Source: Francisella adeliensis
GTDB taxonomy: Bacteria; Pseudomonadota; Gammaproteobacteria; Francisellales; Francisellaceae
DNA length: 64,000 bases
Assembly: GCF_003290445.1 (NCBI RefSeq)
Contig: NZ_CP021781.1
Span: 682,001 to 746,000, forward strand
Direction: 5' to 3'
The notes beneath the pieces were generated by a model. That model saw only the letters and a list, made by a program, of their open reading frames with translations. It ran no database searches and was not told where the DNA came from. A program made the position numbers and the translations under genes. Shown here in pieces: positions 9,427 through 18,542 of this stretch (position 1 is the stretch's first letter; the number at the start of each line of letters is the position of its first letter).

Positions 9427-10677
9427 ATGAAGTCAACAAAACATACTCTCTTAATTGGTTGGGCAATATGGATTATTGCCGCTGTATTCTATGGTTTGGA
9501 TTATTTTCAGCATACAGCACCAAGTGTTTTAATAAAACCTATATCTGATGGAATGGGAGTCGGTGTTGAAGATATTGCTTATATTATGAGTATTTATTTT
9601 CCCATTTATGCTATATCTCAAGTTCCAGCAGGTATTTTATTAGATAAGTTCGGCTCAAAAGTCATGCTGAGCTTTTCGTGTCTTGTAATGAGTTTAGGGA
9701 TATTGTTTTTTGTATATGATCCATCATTAAATACAATGCTTATTGGTAGGGTGTTAATAGCTATTGGTTCCGCTGTAGCCTTTATTGGTACGCTTAAAGT
9801 CGCTGCGGATGTCTTGCCTGAAAAAGTATTTCCAATAGCGGTGGGACTTACAAATACCATAGGTGTTCTTGGTGGTATATTTGGACAAGTTTATCTTCAT
9901 CAGCTTGTTAATATATATGGTTGGCAGTCAGCATTAGCAGTTATTGGATACTTTGGAGTATTTTGGAGTATTATCATTCTTGCATTTCTTAAGTACTCAG
10001 TTCCACAAGACTCTAAACTTTCAAAAACATATTTGAGTTTTGGAGAAAGCTTGAAATTGTTATTAAACAAGAGATTATGGCTTTTGGCTATTTATGCAGG
10101 CTTAATGGTTGGGATTGTTGTTAATGCTTTTTCTGAACTTTACGATGTATTATTTCTTGAGCAAGTTTATGGTATTAGTGCTCATATTGCTGCAAAAATA
10201 AGTGTAATGATGTTTGTGGGAATAGCAGTCGGTGGACCTAGTCATGGATTTATAGCAAGCTTATTTGGAGAAAAAAGAGTTTGGATGCTTATATGTAATA
10301 TAATAACGCTTGGTTTATTTTCAGCTGTGATTTTAGCAAATAACTTCATCTCTCAAGATTTTCTTTATGTGATATTCTTTTTAATAGGTTTTAGTGTTTC
10401 TAGTATGCTCTTAGCTTTTTCAGTAGTTGAAGAAATCTTCCCAACCCAAGTCAAAGCTACAGCATTGGCAATTGTGAATATGGTTATTGGTTTATGTGGA
10501 GCTATTTTTCAGTACTTTATAAGTTATATAAGTGTCTATATTAATGGAGGACCATTAACAGGAGAAATAAGTGAGAAAGTGTTTGATAAAGCATTTATAT
10601 TTTTATTACTTCCTCTTCTAGTTAGTACTATAATTATGAGTAAGCTGATTCTAGATAAATATAAAAAAGGTGTATAA
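9427..10677 (+). CDS. Major facilitator superfamily transporter (Pht/Fpt-like)
   Basis: A 416-residue polytopic carrier with about twelve membrane helices and the MFS loop 2-3 motif (GILLDKFGSK). The opening, with an aromatic pair followed by HTAPSV, resembles the Pht group of Legionella and the Fpt group of Francisella. Several members of these groups import amino acids or nucleosides needed for growth in host cells. Substrate cannot be predicted. It converges with another MFS gene of the same type 11 bases away; the two may be diverged paralogues. Confidence 0.85.
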   Translation: MKSTKHTLLIGWAIWIIAAVFYGLDYFQHTAPSVLIKPISDGMGVGVEDIAYIMSIYFPIYAISQVPAGILLDKFGSKVMLSFSCLVMSLGILFFVYDPSLNTMLIGRVLIAIGSAVAFIGTLKVAADVLPEKVFPIAVGLTNTIGVLGGIFGQVYLHQLVNIYGWQSALAVIGYFGVFWSIIILAFLKYSVPQDSKLSKTYLSFGESLKLLLNKRLWLLAIYAGLMVGIVVNAFSELYDVLFLEQVYGISAHIAAKISVMMFVGIAVGGPSHGFIASLFGEKRVWMLICNIITLGLFSAVILANNFISQDFLYVIFFLIGFSVSSMLLAFSVVEEIFPTQVKATALAIVNMVIGLCGAIFQYFISYISVYINGGPLTGEISEKVFDKAFIFLLLPLLVSTIIMSKLILDKYKKGV

Positions 10678-10688
10678 AAGGTTTGTAA

Positions 10689-11951
10689 CTACTCTACTAT
10701 GATAACTTCTTTAGTTGATCTGCAAAAAGTTTCTTTAACTAAGAAAGTACTTATGATTATCCCAAGAGCTGTAAATCCAAGTAAAATGCTTAGACTTATT
10801 TCATAATCATGAATACAAGCCTTTTTACCACCAGTTAGTGTATCTAAAACACTACTAACCAGTGGAGCTCCTATCGCTACTGAGAACATAATTAAGAAGT
10901 TATTCACACCAAGGCCGGCTGCTCTATAATTAGGCTTACATTGTTCTGCAATGATCGCAAAACCGATGCTTTGCCCACTAGCTCCTAAGCCTAAGCATAT
11001 AAATGCTGCGTAAAGTATAAATTCATTAATAGGTAAATAAATAATAGTAGCTAATGAAACAAATGCTAATGATACAGCTCCAATCATTACAGGTTTTCTT
11101 CTCTTTAAGCTATCTGAAATGAACCCTAAAGTAGGACAACCTATACCGTAACCTAACCAAGCTAGAGTTATAAGATAAGAGCCTAATTTAGCATCATAGC
11201 CGTTAAGCTGTAAAAATGATTTAGTGGCATTTTCAGAAAGGTATTCTATAGCAAGATATGTTGTTGCAGAAAATATTGCTATTAACCATACTTGCTTATC
11301 TTTAATTAAAGTTTTAATGCCATCTATAAGCCCTGATGAGCTTTCAACGATGACAAATTTATCGGTAGATTCATCATTGTTCTTAACTATGAAAATAGTG
11401 ATAGCTGCTAAAATAACACCAACAATAGCAAGTATGATAAAGACATAACGCCAGTCAATACCGCCAGATTGAGATAACGAATCTAAAGGCCCAGCCGCCA
11501 TCATAGGACCTAATACTCCAATAAACTGAGATAATCCTATGAATAGGCCTATGTGCCTATGAGGCAACCAATCATATACAGCGATTAAAAGACATAAGAA
11601 ACCAAAAGATGCACCAAAACCAATCATCACTCTATAAACAAGAGCTGCTGCAAAACTACTTGATAAACCAAACAATCCAACACCTAAGGCACACACTAGT
11701 ATTGCTAAGGTGAGGGCTTTTTTTAGGCCAAGTTTATCTGTAATAATACCAACAGGTATTTGCATAACTCCATAAGTAAGCTGATAAGCTGTTGAGCTAA
11801 GAACACTAAAAGTAAGTAGGCTTAGATTAAGGTCAGAAATAATTTGATGTTCAAATGTACCAAGAATAGTCCTTAGCAAAAACTCGTACATAAAGAAAAT
11901 AGCACAAGTTAACCATATTGATATACTTAGTATTGATAGTTTATTATTCAT
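10689..11951 (-). CDS. Major facilitator superfamily transporter, translationally coupled to an aspartoacylase-like gene
   Basis: A 420-residue carrier with about twelve helices and the loop 2-3 motif PVGIITDKLGLKK. The N-terminal FMYEFLLRT stretch resembles the YEF-LR motif of Pht-type carriers. Its ATG overlaps the end of the upstream aspartoacylase-like frame by eight bases (sequence ATGAATAA), which implies translational coupling and a shared role. A plausible inference is transport of a small amino-acid derivative related to that partner; the substrate is unknown. Confidence 0.85.
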   Translation of the reverse strand: MNNKLSILSISIWLTCAIFFMYEFLLRTILGTFEHQIISDLNLSLLTFSVLSSTAYQLTYGVMQIPVGIITDKLGLKKALTLAILVCALGVGLFGLSSSFAAALVYRVMIGFGASFGFLCLLIAVYDWLPHRHIGLFIGLSQFIGVLGPMMAAGPLDSLSQSGGIDWRYVFIILAIVGVILAAITIFIVKNNDESTDKFVIVESSSGLIDGIKTLIKDKQVWLIAIFSATTYLAIEYLSENATKSFLQLNGYDAKLGSYLITLAWLGYGIGCPTLGFISDSLKRRKPVMIGAVSLAFVSLATIIYLPINEFILYAAFICLGLGASGQSIGFAIIAEQCKPNYRAAGLGVNNFLIMFSVAIGAPLVSSVLDTLTGGKKACIHDYEISLSILLGFTALGIIISTFLVKETFCRSTKEVIIVE

Positions 11952-12951
11952 CGTTGAAGTTTTCTTCTGCTATTTTTTCCCAGTCTTCTAGTTTAGCTTC
12001 AGCTTTTTCATCATCATGAAATGATGAAACTTTAAAAACTAGATCACCTTCTTTGATAAGAGGATAGTTATTTATACCAACAATTATCCCATCGATTGGA
12101 GATCTTAATGCTACAGGTTCATTATTACCAAAAGGGTCTATTAATTTACCAATTTTTTGATTTTCTTTGACTCTAGTTCCTAGTTCTATTTCGGTACGCA
12201 AAATGCCTGATTGATCAGAAATAGTCCACTCTGTATCTTCAGATACGACTGGTTTGACTAGCTGTTTATATTCTTCATCATCAAGTACTTCAAGCTTTCT
12301 AAATACATTTTTAACACCAGAAACACCAATGTTTATAGCTTCTTCATTAAACTTATTTGCCTCACCAGCTTCATAACAGATGAATGGAATATCTAAATCT
12401 TGGTGAATCTTGCGGACACTGGTTCTTGACATGTTTACACTTGTAATTACGGGTGTTTGAAATGCCCTAGCCATCTTCAAAGAAACATCGTCATCGTCAT
12501 TATAGTAAACTTGAGGAAGAATTTCAGAATCTAAGTTACCAGTTTTGAGTTGGATAGAATAGTCGGCCTTTTTAATAATTTCCTGAGTGATTCTGTTGGC
12601 ATATCTATGCATATATGAGCCGTTTTCATCACCAGGAAAGGCGTGTTCTAATGGAGTATTATGCTTTACTGTTTGAACAAGGCTAAATATATTTAAAACA
12701 GGAATAGCAATAATTGTACCACTTAAGTTTTTAGGATTAACCTCATCGAGTAGATTATTTATGATTTCAATGCTGTTAAATTCATTGCCATTAAGCATAC
12801 CAAAGACTAATATACATGGACCTTCTTTTGTACCATTTAGTATTTTTATTGGTAAATACATAGGTGCACATGAATACATACTAGGTAAAGGCATCGCAAG
12901 AGTAGCAGACTCACCAGCTTGAAAGGTCTTATCAAAGAGTTTAAATTTCAT
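11944..12951 (-). CDS. Succinylglutamate desuccinylase/aspartoacylase-like protein with a degenerate zinc site
   Basis: Overall this is an M14-like AstE/AspA family deacylase of 335 residues with a C-terminal barrel-like domain (about 240-315). The family landmarks align clearly: GMLNGNE (51-57) for GxHGxE, LEHAFPGDENGS for LNRxFPGDxxGS, QLKTG (134-138) for DLHTG, and YEAGEA (E194) for the catalytic Glu. In this copy both zinc-ligand histidines are replaced (N54, K136) and the Arg of LNR is His, although E57 and E194 remain. Classical zinc-dependent hydrolysis is therefore doubtful. It is the first gene of an operon with the MFS carrier and has an excellent promoter upstream. Confidence 0.8.
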   Translation of the reverse strand: MKFKLFDKTFQAGESATLAMPLPSMYSCAPMYLPIKILNGTKEGPCILVFGMLNGNEFNSIEIINNLLDEVNPKNLSGTIIAIPVLNIFSLVQTVKHNTPLEHAFPGDENGSYMHRYANRITQEIIKKADYSIQLKTGNLDSEILPQVYYNDDDDVSLKMARAFQTPVITSVNMSRTSVRKIHQDLDIPFICYEAGEANKFNEEAINIGVSGVKNVFRKLEVLDDEEYKQLVKPVVSEDTEWTISDQSGILRTEIELGTRVKENQKIGKLIDPFGNNEPVALRSPIDGIIVGINNYPLIKEGDLVFKVSSFHDDEKAEAKLEDWEKIAEENFNDE

Positions 12952-12991
12952 AAATATTTTATTGGCTTAGAAATGTTTTAATGAAGTCATC

Positions 12992-13020
12992 ATTATAGCA
13001 AACCTATGGGTTTTAATCAA
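12992..13020 (-). promoter_or_regulatory. Strong sigma-70 promoter for the aspartoacylase-like/MFS operon
   Basis: Reading on the minus strand, TTGATT and TATAAT are separated by 17 bases. The TATAAT is preceded by TGC, making an extended -10. This is one of the best promoter matches in the window. The transcript would have a leader of about 35 bases before the ATG at 12951, with no obvious Shine-Dalgarno. Confidence 0.7.
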
Positions 13021-13043
13021 AATTGCTGTATCTGAATTAGAAA

Positions 13044-13071
13044 TTGCTTTTTAAATGCTATATGGTAGAAT
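13044..13071 (+). promoter_or_regulatory. Candidate promoter of the rpsU-yqeY-dnaG-rpoD operon
   Basis: TTGCTT (13044-13049) and TAGAAT (13066-13071) are separated by 16 bases, about 80 bases upstream of the rpsU ATG. The fit to consensus is moderate. Confidence 0.45.
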
Positions 13072-13140
13072 CATGAGTTATGATTTTTAGGCTAGATATG
13101 GTCTAAAATTTGATTAACTTAGATATAGGCATTTTTAAGT

Positions 13141-13148
13141 GAGGTGAT
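13141..13148 (+). promoter_or_regulatory. Unusually perfect Shine-Dalgarno of rpsU
   Basis: GAGGTGAT is an uninterrupted eight-base complement to the 3' end of 16S rRNA, five bases before the ATG at 13154. Most genes in the window have only three- or four-base matches, so this site stands out and fixes the start codon. Confidence 0.75.
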
Positions 13149-13153
13149 AAGAT

Positions 13154-13351
13154 ATGCCGAGCATTAGAGTTAAAGAACGAGAGCCTTTTGATATAGCGCT
13201 TAGAAGATTTAAAAGATCTTGCGAAAGTGCTGGAGTGGTTACAGAAGTACGCAAAAGAGAGTACTATGAAAAGCCAACTAGTGAGCGTAAAAGAAAAAAA
13301 CAAGCTGCTGTTAAAAGAGCCTATAAAAGCAATATAATAGCAAGAATATAA
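13154..13351 (+). CDS. rpsU: 30S ribosomal protein S21
   Basis: A 65-residue, strongly basic protein with the S21 pattern: an N-terminal [16 protein letters not shown] stretch, then [15 protein letters not shown] and a basic tail. S21 binds the small-subunit platform near the anti-Shine-Dalgarno and aids initiation. It is the first gene of the classical macromolecular-synthesis operon, followed by yqeY, dnaG and rpoD. Francisella species are known to carry more than one S21 homologue, so this may be one of several. Confidence 0.97.
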   Translation: MPSIRVKEREPFDIALRRFKRSCESAGVVTEVRKREYYEKPTSERKRKKQAAVKRAYKSNIIARI

Positions 13352-13422
13352 TAATTTAATCGACCTTAAGGGTTTACTTATGGTAAGCTCTTTCTACTAC
13401 TTTTAGGAATCAATTTTAATAA

Positions 13423-13869
13423 ATGTCACAAATATATCAGCAATTGACTCAAGATATGAAAGAGTCAATGAAAAATAAAGATAAAAATAGACTTACAACT
13501 ATTCGAATGGCAATGTCTGCAATCAAGCAAAAGCAGATTGATGAAAAAGTTGAGATTACAGATGATATTACTATTGCAATAATCACAAAAATGATCAAGC
13601 AGCGCCAAGATTCATATAAACAGTTTATTGAAGCGGATAGGTCTGAGTTAGCTGAAGGTGAAAAAAGTGAGATAGAAATACTTACAAAATATATGCCTAA
13701 ACAGTTAAGTGACGATGAGGTTATCGAGATAGTTCAAAAAGCTATAGAGTCAGCTGGAGCTACATCTATGAAAGAAATGGGTAAAGTTATGGCAGCAGTA
13801 AAAAATGAGCTAGCTGGCAGAACAGATATGAGCAAAGTAAGCGCTATAGTTAAATCAAATTTAGTTTAA
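13423..13869 (+). CDS. yqeY: GatB/YqeY domain protein
   Basis: A 148-residue soluble, helical protein of the YqeY family. The domain is homologous to the tRNA-binding tail of GatB, but the cellular role is unknown. It shows the family pattern from the N terminus (LTQDMKESMKNKDK, LTTIRMA) through IEILTKYMPKQLS to a C-terminal MGKVMAAVK motif. It lies between rpsU and dnaG, its usual place in many gammaproteobacteria, and ends 16 bases before dnaG. Confidence 0.93.
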   Translation: MSQIYQQLTQDMKESMKNKDKNRLTTIRMAMSAIKQKQIDEKVEITDDITIAIITKMIKQRQDSYKQFIEADRSELAEGEKSEIEILTKYMPKQLSDDEVIEIVQKAIESAGATSMKEMGKVMAAVKNELAGRTDMSKVSAIVKSNLV

Positions 13870-13885
13870 CCGATAATTCTAATAT

Positions 13886-15697
13886 ATGGCAAAGCGGATT
13901 CAAAACAACTTCATTAAAGAGCTAGTTTCAAGTGCTGACATTGTTGAAGTTGTTTCTCGTTTTGTGAATTTAAAAAAAGCAGGTAAAAATTATAAAGCTT
14001 GTTGTCCTTTTCATAATGAAAAAACACCATCATTCACTGTAAATGCCTCTAAAAACTTCTTTCATTGTTTTGGTTGCCAAGAATCTGGTGATGCACTTAC
14101 GTTTGTTAAGAAGATAAATAATCTTGAGTTTATAGATGCTGTAAAGACTCTTGCTGAGATAGTTGGAAAACCTATAGAGTATGAAAACTACTCAAAAGAA
14201 GACATTCAAAAAGACGAGCTTTATAAAAAATGTATAAGCTTCTTAGAAACAGCACAGAAATGTTATCGTTGGAATTTAGGTAATGCACCTACAAAAGATA
14301 AAGCAATTGGATATCTTAAAGAACGAGAAGTGGATGGAGCTTTAGCTAAGACTTTTGGTATTGGATATGCACCAGAAGGATGGACATATGTTACGGATTT
14401 TGCAAATAGTATTAAAATACCTCAAGAGATATTACTTGAAAGTGGTCTAGCTATCAAAAATGATAGCGGTAGGGTTTATGATCGTTTTCGCGGCAGGATT
14501 ATGTTTCCAATTCGTAATATTCAGGGTAGTGTGATTGCTTATGGTGGCAGAGTTATTGAAGATGTTGAAGGAGTTAAATATATCAACTCACCTGAGACAC
14601 TAGTTTTTCAAAAAAACAATGTGCTGTACGGGCTTTATGAGTATCGCCAATTAAAAAAACAACAACAAGTTAGCGAAAGCCTTGTAGTTGTTGAAGGCTA
14701 TATGGATGTGGTTGGTTTGGCCGGCTTTGGTTTTTATGGAGCAGTTGCAACGCTAGGAACAGCTTTTTCACAGAATCATGCAAAAATATTGTTTAGAGAA
14801 ACAAACTCAGTTGTATTGTGCTTTGATGGTGATTCAGCTGGACAAAAGGCTGCGACTAGAACTATCAAAATTGTATTACCAATTTTAGATGCAAATAAAA
14901 AGCTTAAAATACTTAGTTTAGCAGATGGTAAAGATCCGGATGATTTTATCAAAAGTCATGGTTTAAGTGTGTTTCAAGAGAAAGTTGAAAATGCTGAACC
15001 AGTAGCAGAGTTTTTGGTTAATAGTTTTATTGCTGACAAAGATTTATCAAAAGCTGAATCAAAGGCTGAAGTTGTTGAGAGCCTTAAAGATTTTGTTTCT
15101 GAGGTTGAAGCAAATATATATTCTGAAAGCATTATAGCTACTATTTCAGAGAGGATTGGTTTAAAGGTGGAGCAAATACAGAAGCTTTTAAAATCGCGTA
15201 AAAAATTCGTAGACGTGAACGATGAAAATCATCCAAATCAGCCAAAAATAGTACAGAAAAAAATAGCTCAAAATCTTTTGTTAGAGGAGAAGTTACTTGC
15301 TGAGATTTTTGTAAATACACAGGATGTGATTGAAGCTATAAAAAGCAAAGATGTTGAGGTTTTTGAAGGTTCAAAAAGATTAGCAATATTATCAAAGGCC
15401 TTGAAAATATTAAAAGAAGACTCATCTATAGATATGCAACCAGTAATATTGATTCAGCTTTTGTGTGAAGAGTATCCAGATTTTAGAGATTATTTTTTTG
15501 AATTGATGAGTTATGGATTAGAGCATAGTTTTAAGAAAAACTGTGAAAGCTCTTATAATCATCAGCTTTTAAGTAATTTAAAAGTTGCTGAAAGCCGTAG
15601 TATTAGACAAAGACTTAAATATCTGGGGACATTGCCTTTTAGAACAGAAGTTCAGGAGATGGAGAGGAAATATTTGGTAGCAAAAATGAGTAATTAG
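13886..15697 (+). CDS. dnaG: DNA primase
   Basis: DnaG synthesises RNA primers at the replication fork. The N-terminal CHC2 zinc ribbon is intact (CCPFHNEKTPSF then FHCFGC, residues about 38-65). The catalytic core has the TOPRIM motifs VVEGYMDVV (about 270) and FDGDSAGQKAA (about 315). The C-terminal third should be the helicase-binding domain. Its length of 603 residues is slightly above E. coli DnaG (581). It sits in the rpsU-yqeY-dnaG-rpoD operon. Confidence 0.97.
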   Translation: MAKRIQNNFIKELVSSADIVEVVSRFVNLKKAGKNYKACCPFHNEKTPSFTVNASKNFFHCFGCQESGDALTFVKKINNLEFIDAVKTLAEIVGKPIEYENYSKEDIQKDELYKKCISFLETAQKCYRWNLGNAPTKDKAIGYLKEREVDGALAKTFGIGYAPEGWTYVTDFANSIKIPQEILLESGLAIKNDSGRVYDRFRGRIMFPIRNIQGSVIAYGGRVIEDVEGVKYINSPETLVFQKNNVLYGLYEYRQLKKQQQVSESLVVVEGYMDVVGLAGFGFYGAVATLGTAFSQNHAKILFRETNSVVLCFDGDSAGQKAATRTIKIVLPILDANKKLKILSLADGKDPDDFIKSHGLSVFQEKVENAEPVAEFLVNSFIADKDLSKAESKAEVVESLKDFVSEVEANIYSESIIATISERIGLKVEQIQKLLKSRKKFVDVNDENHPNQPKIVQKKIAQNLLLEEKLLAEIFVNTQDVIEAIKSKDVEVFEGSKRLAILSKALKILKEDSSIDMQPVILIQLLCEEYPDFRDYFFELMSYGLEHSFKKNCESSYNHQLLSNLKVAESRSIRQRLKYLGTLPFRTEVQEMERKYLVAKMSN

Positions 15698-15760
15698 TTT
15701 AAAATATAAAAGATAAAAACCTATTATATAAAATATAGAAAATCCTATTGGAGTATTATA

Positions 15761-17494
15761 ATGACAAAAGAAGACTTACTCTCGGACTTAAAAGATCTGA
15801 TAGTTGATGGTAAAGAAAGAGGTTATTTGACTAGAACCGATATCCTTGATGCTCTACCAGGCGATGTCTCAGACGACCCTAAAAAATATGAAGAAATTGA
15901 AGCAATATTAGTAGATGCTGGTATCGAAGTATATGATAGAACTCCACAATTAGAAGAAGAAGATGAAAGAAAAGTTAGTGAGGCTAATCTTGATGACCTT
16001 AAAGGAAAAACTTCTGACCCTATCCGTATGTATATGCGTGAAATGGGGATTGTTGACCTTTTAGATAAAAAAGGTGAAACAGAGATTGCTATTAGAATTG
16101 AAGAGGGTACGACAGAAGTTTTTAGTACAATTTTAGAATACCCTATAGTTATCAAAACATATATTGAAAGATTTCGTGAGATAGAAGAAAAAGCTAAAGA
16201 CTATATGAGTTCTCAAGATATAGAGGATGAACCAGTAGCTAAATATCTTCGTTTTAATGAAATTATGGCAGGCTTTAGTGATGAACAAGTTTCTGAGGAA
16301 AAAGTTGCTGAAGATGATCATGATGAGAAGATTGATACACAAAGGGCTTATAATTTCTTTATTGATCTTGAAACTCAATTTGATAAGTACCGTAAAAAAC
16401 CTACTAAAAAACTATATACTCAAATAGTTAAAGAGTTTGATTGTCTAAGGCTTTCAACAACTCATTTGCAAAAACTCGTTGACTATATCAAGCAACCTTT
16501 TGTGCGAGTAAAAGAGTTTGAAAGAAAGATTATGCGACTAAGTGTTGAACGAGCAAAAACTCCTAGAGCTGAGTTTATAAAAGTTTATACTATTGGTAAG
16601 ACTGATTGGCTTGCTCCGTTGACTAAAAAATATAAGTTTACTGATAATATCGTTCGAGAAATTGAACTTTTAACTAAGCAAGTTATCCAGTTTCAAGATT
16701 TAATGATGATGGATATTGCAGAGCTTAAAAAAGTAAATATAGAAATATCTAAGAGTGAAGCAAAAATTACTCAAGCTAAAAAAGAGATGATTGAAGCAAA
16801 CTTAAGATTGGTTGTTTCTGAAGCTAAAAAATATACAAACAGAGGTTTACACTTCTTAGATATTATCCAAGAGGGTAATATTGGTCTAATGAAGGCCGTT
16901 GATAAATTTGATTATCGTAAAGGTTTTAAGTTTTCAACTTATGCTACTTGGTGGATTCGTCAAGCAATCACAAGATCTATTGCTGACCAAGCTAGAACTA
17001 TTCGTGTGCCAGTACATATGATAGAGACTATCAATAAAGTTAATCGTATTAAACGCCAAGTTTTACAAGAAAAAGGACGTGAAGCGACGGAAGAAGAGAT
17101 TATCGAATTTACTCCAAATATGACTAAAGAGAAGCTTAAAAAAATTCTTAACATCTCACATACTCCTATTTCTATGGAAAGTCCTATTGGCGATGATGAA
17201 GATTCTACTGTTGGTGATTTTATTGAAGATAAAAACAACTATTCTCCAATAGAAGCTGCAAACCTAGAAAATCTTCGTGAAGCTATAAAAGAGCTTATTG
17301 AAACTGGGCTTACAGAAAGAGAAGCAAAAGTTTTAATGATGCGTTTTGGTATAGGTATGAACACAGACCATACTTTAGAAGAGGTTGGTAAGCAGTTTAA
17401 TGTAACTCGTGAGAGAATTCGTCAAATTGAAGCAAAAGCTCTTAGAAAACTTAAGCATCCATCAAGATCATCATTCTTGAAAACATTTTTATAA
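15761..17494 (+). CDS. rpoD: RNA polymerase primary sigma factor (sigma-70)
   Basis: Housekeeping sigma factor. Region 1.1 is at the N terminus and region 1.2 at about 86-100 ([12 protein letters not shown]). A charged non-conserved insertion follows, then regions 2.1-2.4 ([15 protein letters not shown] near 395), 3.0-3.2, and 4.2 with the helix-turn-helix [20 protein letters not shown]. The length is 577 residues; E. coli has 613, the difference lying in the non-conserved region. The 63 bases after dnaG contain a GGAG ribosome binding site and TATA-like sequence, so it may also have its own promoter. Confidence 0.98.
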   Translation: MTKEDLLSDLKDLIVDGKERGYLTRTDILDALPGDVSDDPKKYEEIEAILVDAGIEVYDRTPQLEEEDERKVSEANLDDLKGKTSDPIRMYMREMGIVDLLDKKGETEIAIRIEEGTTEVFSTILEYPIVIKTYIERFREIEEKAKDYMSSQDIEDEPVAKYLRFNEIMAGFSDEQVSEEKVAEDDHDEKIDTQRAYNFFIDLETQFDKYRKKPTKKLYTQIVKEFDCLRLSTTHLQKLVDYIKQPFVRVKEFERKIMRLSVERAKTPRAEFIKVYTIGKTDWLAPLTKKYKFTDNIVREIELLTKQVIQFQDLMMMDIAELKKVNIEISKSEAKITQAKKEMIEANLRLVVSEAKKYTNRGLHFLDIIQEGNIGLMKAVDKFDYRKGFKFSTYATWWIRQAITRSIADQARTIRVPVHMIETINKVNRIKRQVLQEKGREATEEEIIEFTPNMTKEKLKKILNISHTPISMESPIGDDEDSTVGDFIEDKNNYSPIEAANLENLREAIKELIETGLTEREAKVLMMRFGIGMNTDHTLEEVGKQFNVTRERIRQIEAKALRKLKHPSRSSFLKTFL

Positions 17495-17515
17495 TTTAAG
17501 GTAAGGTTTTTTAGT

Positions 17516-18298
17516 ATGAAAAAAATACTTTCAGCAATTATTGGAGTTTCTGCATTAGCATTAGTGAGCTGCTCAAATAAATCAGAGCCACCAGTAGCCC
17601 CAGAAGCATATACACAAACTCAAGCAAATGGGTTTGTAGAGACAATTGTAACACCAGTAGTTATTAATGAAATCCTAAATGATCCGAAAACTCCAACATT
17701 TGGACCTAAAGATGCAAAACAAGCAGTCGTTGTCTTTTTTGATTTTGGCTGTGGAACATGTGCTCAAATCTCTAAGCAGGTTGCAAAGCTTACGAAAGAG
17801 CATCCTAATGCTAAATTTATTTTTAAAGCATATCCATCACCAAAAAGAGATGCAAAAGTTCCTAACTATGCATCACTAATTGCAAGTGAAGCATATCTTC
17901 AAGGTGGATCAGAGTTGTTTATGGCATATGATAAAGCTATCTTTGATCAGCGTATTGCTAATGGTAAACTTACAGAGTCTGATGTTGATGGAGTAGCTAA
18001 ACAGTTAGGTATAGATTTTGATAAAAAAGAACTATTAGAAAAAGCCAAAACAGAAGAGTTACAAACAAGAAAACTTGGCAAAACAATTGGTTTTAAAGGT
18101 CCTCATGATATTATTATTATGCCTACTAAGCTTGCTGGAATGAGTCAAGCAGAATTAAATCAAAATGCTGATAGCATAAAAAAAGATATCTTTGTTATTT
18201 CACATAGAGATGCTGAAAAGAAAGGCTTAGATAGTGTTGGCATAGCTAAGTGGGAAGGTCAAGAAATTACAAGGACATTAAATAAGGTTGGAAAATAA
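17516..18298 (+). CDS. DsbA-like thioredoxin-fold lipoprotein with a CGTC motif
   Basis: The signal peptide ends in the lipobox LVSC, so Cys19 should be lipidated and the protein membrane-anchored in the periplasm. The body resembles the DSBA/thioredoxin_4 group: a beta strand VVVFFDFG followed by CGTC (about residues 79-82), then a helical insertion, and MPT as the cis-proline region. It likely acts as an oxidoreductase or isomerase of periplasmic disulphides. The gene starts 21 bases after rpoD, so some co-transcription is possible. It is followed by a hairpin that may be the terminator. Confidence 0.82.
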   Translation: MKKILSAIIGVSALALVSCSNKSEPPVAPEAYTQTQANGFVETIVTPVVINEILNDPKTPTFGPKDAKQAVVVFFDFGCGTCAQISKQVAKLTKEHPNAKFIFKAYPSPKRDAKVPNYASLIASEAYLQGGSELFMAYDKAIFDQRIANGKLTESDVDGVAKQLGIDFDKKELLEKAKTEELQTRKLGKTIGFKGPHDIIIMPTKLAGMSQAELNQNADSIKKDIFVISHRDAEKKGLDSVGIAKWEGQEITRTLNKVGK

Positions 18299-18343
18299 AT
18301 CTTATTAGCTTCTATCACTAAAATATATTCTAAAAAGTTTTTG

Positions 18344-18380
18344 ATACGTTTATTATTCGTTGATAAACGTATTTCTTCTT
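18344..18380 (+). terminator. Putative terminator after the rpoD-lipoprotein unit
   Basis: Inverted repeat ATACGTTTA / TAAACGTAT (nine base pairs, 11-base loop) followed by a T-rich tail TTCTTCTT, 46 bases downstream of the lipoprotein stop codon. The stem is AT-rich and the tail imperfect. Confidence 0.5.
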
Positions 18381-18542
18381 GTAAGATTCTTTACTCAAAC
18401 GCTAGATGTAGTAATTTGACAGCCTATCTTAATTATTAATATTTTTTCATATATTTTATTGGTGATTTTGTTTTATGAGTTGCTAAGGTTATTTAAAATC
18501 TGCGATAATACAGTAATGCTTATATAAATCTTGCTTCATACA

